Assembly (NCBI GenBank): GCA_938023085.1
Contig: CALHDP010000121.1
Span: forward strand, 1-16,800
Source of the DNA: an uncultured Collinsella sp.
Lineage (GTDB): Bacteria; Actinomycetota; Coriobacteriia; Coriobacteriales; Coriobacteriaceae
DNA length: 16,800 nt
Direction of reading: 5' to 3'
The stretch's first letter is position 1; each line of letters begins with the position of its first letter. Shown here piece after piece: positions 13,454 through 16,800 of the stretch. The notes beneath the pieces were generated by a model. It was not told the origin of the DNA. It did no database searches and saw only the letters and a program-made list of their open reading frames with translations. A program made the position numbers and the translations under genes.

Positions 13454-15529
13454 ATGGGTGCTCCCAAGACCGGTAACGTAAGGAACGTGGTGCTCGTAGG
13501 CCAAGGCGGGGTGGGCAAGACTTCACTCGCCGAGGCCATGCTCCACCTTTCCGGCAAGACCGCCCGCCTGGGCGGCCACGACGGCACCAAGCCCACGCTC
13601 GACTATGACCCCGAAGAGGTCAAGCGTGCGTTTTCCATCTCGACGACCATTGCGCCGATCGACTGGAAGGGCGCGCGCATCAATGTGCTCGATGCCCCGT
13701 GCTACCCCGATTTTATCGGCGACGCCTTTGCCGCGATGAGCGTCTGCGAGACGGCTCTGTTTGTGGTCGACGCCGAGGCCGGCCCGCAGCCTACGACGGT
13801 TAAGCTCTGGTATGCCGCCGAGGACCTGCGCTTGGCGCGTGCGGTGTTCGTAAACCGCCTGTCGCGCTCCGAGGCCAGCTTTGCGACCACGATGGACCTG
13901 CTGCAGGAGCGCTTTGGCACGCGATTGGGCGCCGTGACCCTTCCCTGGGGCGAGGGCGAGGACTTTGATGGCATCATCGACCTGGTGCGCATGAAGGCGC
14001 GCCATTGCAACGGCACCGAAGCCGTTGAGTCGGAGATTCCCGAGGAGTATCGTGCCCAGGCCGAGGAGGCCCATGACCATCTGTGCGAGTTGGTGGCCGA
14101 GGCCGACGATGAGCTGATGATGAAGTACCTGGAAGGCGAGGAGACGCTGACGCAGGAGGAGCTTGAGGGCTTGCTGTCGAAGGCGATTGCCGAGCGCATC
14201 TTTGTGCCGGTCTTTGCGGGCGATTGCATCAAGGAGCAGGGCGTCAACTCGCTGATGGACGACATCGCGACGTACTTCCCGGCGCCGACCGACTACGGTG
14301 AGATGCCGCTTATCGACGGCGATTCGCTTAAGATCTCGAGTGACGATGACCGTCCGGTGGCGTTTGTGTTTAAGACCTTGGCCGATCCGCAGCAGGGTCG
14401 CATCAGCTTTATCAAGGTGCTGACGGGTACGCTTGAGCCGGGTCTTGAGCTGATCAACGCGCGTACCCGCAAGGGCGACCGTCTGGCTCACCTGTATGTG
14501 ATGTGCGGCCGCGACATGACCGAGGTCGGTCACGCCTATGCCGGCGACATTATCGTGGCACCCAAGCTGGCGGCCGAGACGGGCGATACGCTCTCGATTA
14601 CCGGCAAGGTCGAGGCTGCGGCGTTTAAGTTCCCCAACTCGCAGTACCGCATTGCCATCGAGGCCGAGAATCGCGGCGACGAAGAGAAGCTCTACACGTT
14701 TATCGAGAAGGCCTGCAAGGCCGATCCGACCATGAGCATCGACCGCGACGAGGAGACCGGCCAGACCATTATCTCTGCCGTGGGCGAGGCGCAGGTATCG
14801 GTGCTGCTCAACCGCCTGGAGGACCGTACCAAGGTTGCGGCCAAGAGCGTGCCGATCCGCATTCCGTATCGCGAGACTATTCGCCGCACGGCGAGCGCCC
14901 AGGGCCGCCACAAGAAGCAGACCGGCGGCGCCGGTCAGTATGGCGACTGCTGGCTGCGCGTGGAGCCGCTCATTGGGCCCGACGGTACGAGCGACGGCTA
15001 TGAGTTTGTGGACGAGGTCGTGGGCGGCCGCATCCCGCGCTCGCTGATTCCCGCCGTGGACAAGGGCGTTCAGGAGACCATGAAGGACGGCATTATCGCT
15101 GGTTATCCGCTTACGGGTATCCGTGTTGCCGTGTATGACGGTTCGTATCACAGCGTCGACTCCAACGAGATGGCCTTCCGCGCGGCGGCCCGTATCGGCC
15201 TGCGCAAGGCGTGCGCCGATGCCGACCCGGTGGTGCTGGAGCCCATCGAGGAGGTCACGGTGACCATCCCCGAGAGCTATGCCGGCGCCGTGATGGGCGA
15301 CATCTCCGCCTCGCGCGGTCGCGTAACGGGCATGGAAACCGACGAGCGCGGCGATACCGTGGTCATTGCCCAGGCGCCTCTTGCCGAGCTGACGGATTAC
15401 TCGACGCGCCTGCGTTCCATCACGCGCGGCACGGGCGACTTTACCATGAAGCCCGCTGGCTATGAGCAGGTGCCTTATGACGTTCAGGCCAAGCTCGTGG
15501 AGCGCTATGAGGAGGGCCGCGCCAAGTAG
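13454..15529 (+). CDS. EF-G-like translational GTPase (FusA2-type paralogue)
   Basis: A member of the elongation factor G family, 691 residues, with all five domains recognisable. The P-loop is G-Q-G-G-V-G-K-T (16-23). Domain IV has K-K-Q-T-G-G-A-G-Q-Y-G, and domain V ends with the R-S-I-T-R-G-T-G-D-F segment and A-G-Y-E-Q-V-P. It resembles the actinobacterial FusA2 group rather than the main translocase, which normally sits with the ribosomal protein genes rpsL and rpsG. Two GTPase motifs are altered: G3 reads D80-A-P-C83 where D-T-P-G is usual, and G4 reads N134-R-L-S137 where N-K-x-D (or T-K-x-D) is usual. Nucleotide specificity or hydrolysis may therefore differ. The start has AAGGAGG 5 bases before ATG. 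It is a single-gene unit with a long leader and its own terminator. Confidence 0.9.
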   Translation: MGAPKTGNVRNVVLVGQGGVGKTSLAEAMLHLSGKTARLGGHDGTKPTLDYDPEEVKRAFSISTTIAPIDWKGARINVLDAPCYPDFIGDAFAAMSVCETALFVVDAEAGPQPTTVKLWYAAEDLRLARAVFVNRLSRSEASFATTMDLLQERFGTRLGAVTLPWGEGEDFDGIIDLVRMKARHCNGTEAVESEIPEEYRAQAEEAHDHLCELVAEADDELMMKYLEGEETLTQEELEGLLSKAIAERIFVPVFAGDCIKEQGVNSLMDDIATYFPAPTDYGEMPLIDGDSLKISSDDDRPVAFVFKTLADPQQGRISFIKVLTGTLEPGLELINARTRKGDRLAHLYVMCGRDMTEVGHAYAGDIIVAPKLAAETGDTLSITGKVEAAAFKFPNSQYRIAIEAENRGDEEKLYTFIEKACKADPTMSIDRDEETGQTIISAVGEAQVSVLLNRLEDRTKVAAKSVPIRIPYRETIRRTASAQGRHKKQTGGAGQYGDCWLRVEPLIGPDGTSDGYEFVDEVVGGRIPRSLIPAVDKGVQETMKDGIIAGYPLTGIRVAVYDGSYHSVDSNEMAFRAAARIGLRKACADADPVVLEPIEEVTVTIPESYAGAVMGDISASRGRVTGMETDERGDTVVIAQAPLAELTDYSTRLRSITRGTGDFTMKPAGYEQVPYDVQAKLVERYEEGRAK

Positions 15530-15563
15530 CGTGGGACTTTGCCTGCAACATGCATGCCGATGC

Positions 15564-15600
15564 AAGGGCTGCTCTGGGCAATCCAGGGCGGCCCTTTTTG
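15564..15600 (+). terminator. Intrinsic terminator after the EF-G-like gene
   Basis: A 14-pair stem with two G-U pairs (AAGGGCTGCTCTGG at 15564-15577 and its partner at 15583-15596, loop GCAAT) is followed by TTTTTGG. The convergent nuclease gene ends at 15644 and may use the same hairpin from the other side, where the T-run is poor. Confidence 0.85.
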
Positions 15601-15643
15601 GTCCCCGGTGGGGTTGCAAATCGGTTCTTGTCGTGGCTTGGGG

Positions 15644-16609
15644 CTAGTTCCCCGAGGCCTGGTTGCGGCCGGTGACGTAGTCGATCTGAACGTGCGGCTG
15701 TAGGTTATAGCAGTACACGTGGAAGCACAGGGTCTTGCCGTGGTCCTCGACCGATTGCGCCTCAAGGCGCACACCGCGGCAGACAAGTTCCTCTTCGTTA
15801 TACATGGGCGTGACGCGGTAGAGCACATGGTTGCCCGTGTCGCGGATGTAGCCGAGAATCTGCTCCTCAAACGGCAGCATGCCCGTTTCGTTGAGATAGC
15901 GCGTGCCGGTGAGGAGATTTTTGCGGTTGGCGTTTTCGCCGCAGAGCGACCAGGCGATAAGGTGGCAGCGGTTGTAGAGGCTCTGGCCCGGAATAAAGTC
16001 GTAGCGCTGCTGGTGCCAACCGGCAGGATGGATACGCGAGATATCGCCGCGCTCGCCTTGACCGAGTGATTCGGGGCCCACGCAGGCGAGTGCTTTGCGG
16101 GTGCGGCCCAGGCTGTCGAGCTTGGAGAACTTCTTAAAGCAGCCCTCTTCTGTAGCGCGCTCGTATTCATCGAGCGTGAATGACGGTGTGCCGAGCGGGT
16201 GCGTGCTGTCGGCGCGAAGGGCAACGTAGGGGTTGCCGGCGTAGTCGGGAATGCTGCTGAGATAAACACCGCGGGCGCGGTTGAGGTCGGGGTTTTCAAC
16301 TTCGTCGATGGGGGTGGCGGCGCTGTTCTCGGCAACGTTGCCGTTGGTGTTGGTCGCGGTGGATTCGGAGCCATCGCCGGAGTCCTCGGAGCTTGCTGTT
16401 CCCGATTCGAGCCGGGCAACCAGGTCTGTCTCGTCGTCGGTGCGGCTGGGACTCTCGCTTTGTTTTTCGGCCAGAGCTGCCGCCTGCTCATCGCTTTGCG
16501 GCGACAGCAGCTTGGGCGCTCCGTCAAGCGATCCCGTGAACAGCGCAAACCCCAGCACCACGGCGGTACCAATGGAAAGTACTTGCTTGTAGGCGGACTT
16601 GCGCGACAT
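15644..16609 (-). CDS. Membrane-anchored DNA/RNA non-specific endonuclease (EndA-like)
   Basis: A nuclease of the beta-beta-alpha-metal fold that cuts nucleic acid without sequence preference, probably outside the cell. The 321 residues begin with a basic end and one hydrophobic segment (about 10-26) that is either a signal peptide or an anchor. A long low-complexity linker rich in Ser, Glu, Asp, Thr and Asn follows (about 35-105), as in exported proteins. The catalytic domain (about 110-310) holds Y-N-R-C-H with the likely general base H216 and E-N-A-N-R-K-N-L-L-T-G-T-R-Y-L-N (225-240) with the metal-binding Asn. The usual D-R-G-H of the wider family is N-R-C-H here. The start 16609 has AGGAG 5 bases before it. 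It may serve in nutrient release or DNA uptake; no competence genes are in view. Confidence 0.9.
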   Translation of the reverse strand: MSRKSAYKQVLSIGTAVVLGFALFTGSLDGAPKLLSPQSDEQAAALAEKQSESPSRTDDETDLVARLESGTASSEDSGDGSESTATNTNGNVAENSAATPIDEVENPDLNRARGVYLSSIPDYAGNPYVALRADSTHPLGTPSFTLDEYERATEEGCFKKFSKLDSLGRTRKALACVGPESLGQGERGDISRIHPAGWHQQRYDFIPGQSLYNRCHLIAWSLCGENANRKNLLTGTRYLNETGMLPFEEQILGYIRDTGNHVLYRVTPMYNEEELVCRGVRLEAQSVEDHGKTLCFHVYCYNLQPHVQIDYVTGRNQASGN

Positions 16610-16689
16610 GAAGGCTCCTGGATGGACGGTTGGGAATCTACCAGTCTAGCAGGAGCCGGCAGGGGCCGCTCCACCGAACAAATACTCAA

Positions 16690-16723
16690 GATTTGGGACA
16701 AACACTACTGATTCATTTGTCCC
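16690..16723. repeat. Inverted repeat related to the 6716 palindrome
   Basis: GGGACAAA (16695-16702) and TTTGTCCC (16716-16723) are perfect complements around a 13-base loop. With the bases just before it, the left arm reads GATTTGGGACAAA, sharing 11 of 13 positions with GATTGGGGACAGA in the palindrome at 6716-6775. It lies 5 bases after the stop of the right-edge minus-strand gene and upstream of the nuclease. It lacks a T-run on either side, so it is more likely a repeat or operator than a terminator. Confidence 0.6.
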
Positions 16724-16728
16724 GCAGT

Positions 16729-16800
16729 CTAGATCGAGGTGGAGTCGAGCCAGTTGAGCTTGCACTCGAGAATGCGCTGCTCGCCGGGTTCGCCGCTGCC
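16729..16800 (-). CDS. C-terminal end of an unidentified gene (partial)
   Basis: On the minus strand the frame is open from the right edge to TAG at 16729-16731, giving 23 residues that end in L-N-W-L-D-S-T-S-I. The codons are GC-rich in third positions like those of the neighbouring genes. The gene would lie upstream of the nuclease on the same strand, 119 bases away, with an inverted repeat between. The fragment is too short to name a family. Confidence 0.5.
   Translation of the reverse strand, partial: GSGEPGEQRILECKLNWLDSTSI

Noticed and set aside
13523..15619. 698-codon open frame on the minus strand opposite the EF-G-like gene
   Set aside because: Antisense shadow of a gene with clear EF-G domains; no recognisable domain and composition typical of reverse frames.

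Overview
The window looks like ordinary chromosome from a fairly GC-rich actinobacterium. The tilS-hpt-ftsH order, the protein sequences, the second EF-G-like GTPase and the Tat-type lipoprotein signal fit Coriobacteriia, most likely a Collinsella-type gut organism. That placement is inference from recognition, with no rRNA marker in the window. There are thirteen protein genes that can be supported: eleven complete genes with a recognised family, one complete gene of unknown function, and a 23-residue fragment at the right edge. A possible gene tail lies at the left edge. I found no rRNA, tRNA, CRISPR array, transposase or prophage gene.

Layout. Positions 1-155 hold a possible gene end and a strong terminator, followed by a minus-strand gene for a small tail-anchored protein of unknown function (155-622). 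A 277-bp divergent intergenic region with a HAIR/HspR-like site leads into an Hsp20 gene (900-1331). A shared convergent terminator separates that from a YycJ-type metallo-beta-lactamase-fold gene (1414-2223, minus). Divergent from this starts the conserved cluster tilS-hpt-ftsH (2272-6646), which serves tRNA modification, purine salvage and membrane proteolysis. After the ftsH terminator there is a long perfect palindrome (6716-6775), then a class I/II aminotransferase (6836-8020). A parS-like sequence lies at 8043-8058, ahead of a YcdX-type PHP-domain gene (8186-9007). An RlmD/RumA-type rRNA methyltransferase runs on the minus strand (9086-10534).

The intergenic region 10535-10872 holds a 139-bp element with perfect 35-bp inverted terminal repeats and an inner hairpin. 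Next to it is a good promoter with repeated TAAAGTG boxes for a three-gene polar amino-acid ABC importer: binding lipoprotein, permease and ATPase, with overlapping genes (10873-13143). A long leader (13218-13453) precedes a second EF-G-like GTPase whose G3 and G4 motifs are altered (13454-15529). A minus-strand membrane-anchored DNA/RNA non-specific endonuclease of the EndA type follows (15644-16609), and the window ends with a gene fragment on the minus strand.

The genes are mostly housekeeping units, each with its own promoter and intrinsic terminator. A TACAAT -10-like hexamer recurs ahead of several of them. I found no convincing new multi-gene system. The points most worth a second look are the parS-like site, the long inverted-repeat elements (two of them related), the altered GTPase motifs of the EF-G paralogue, the HAIR-like site upstream of hsp20, and the TAAAGTG boxes at the ABC operon.
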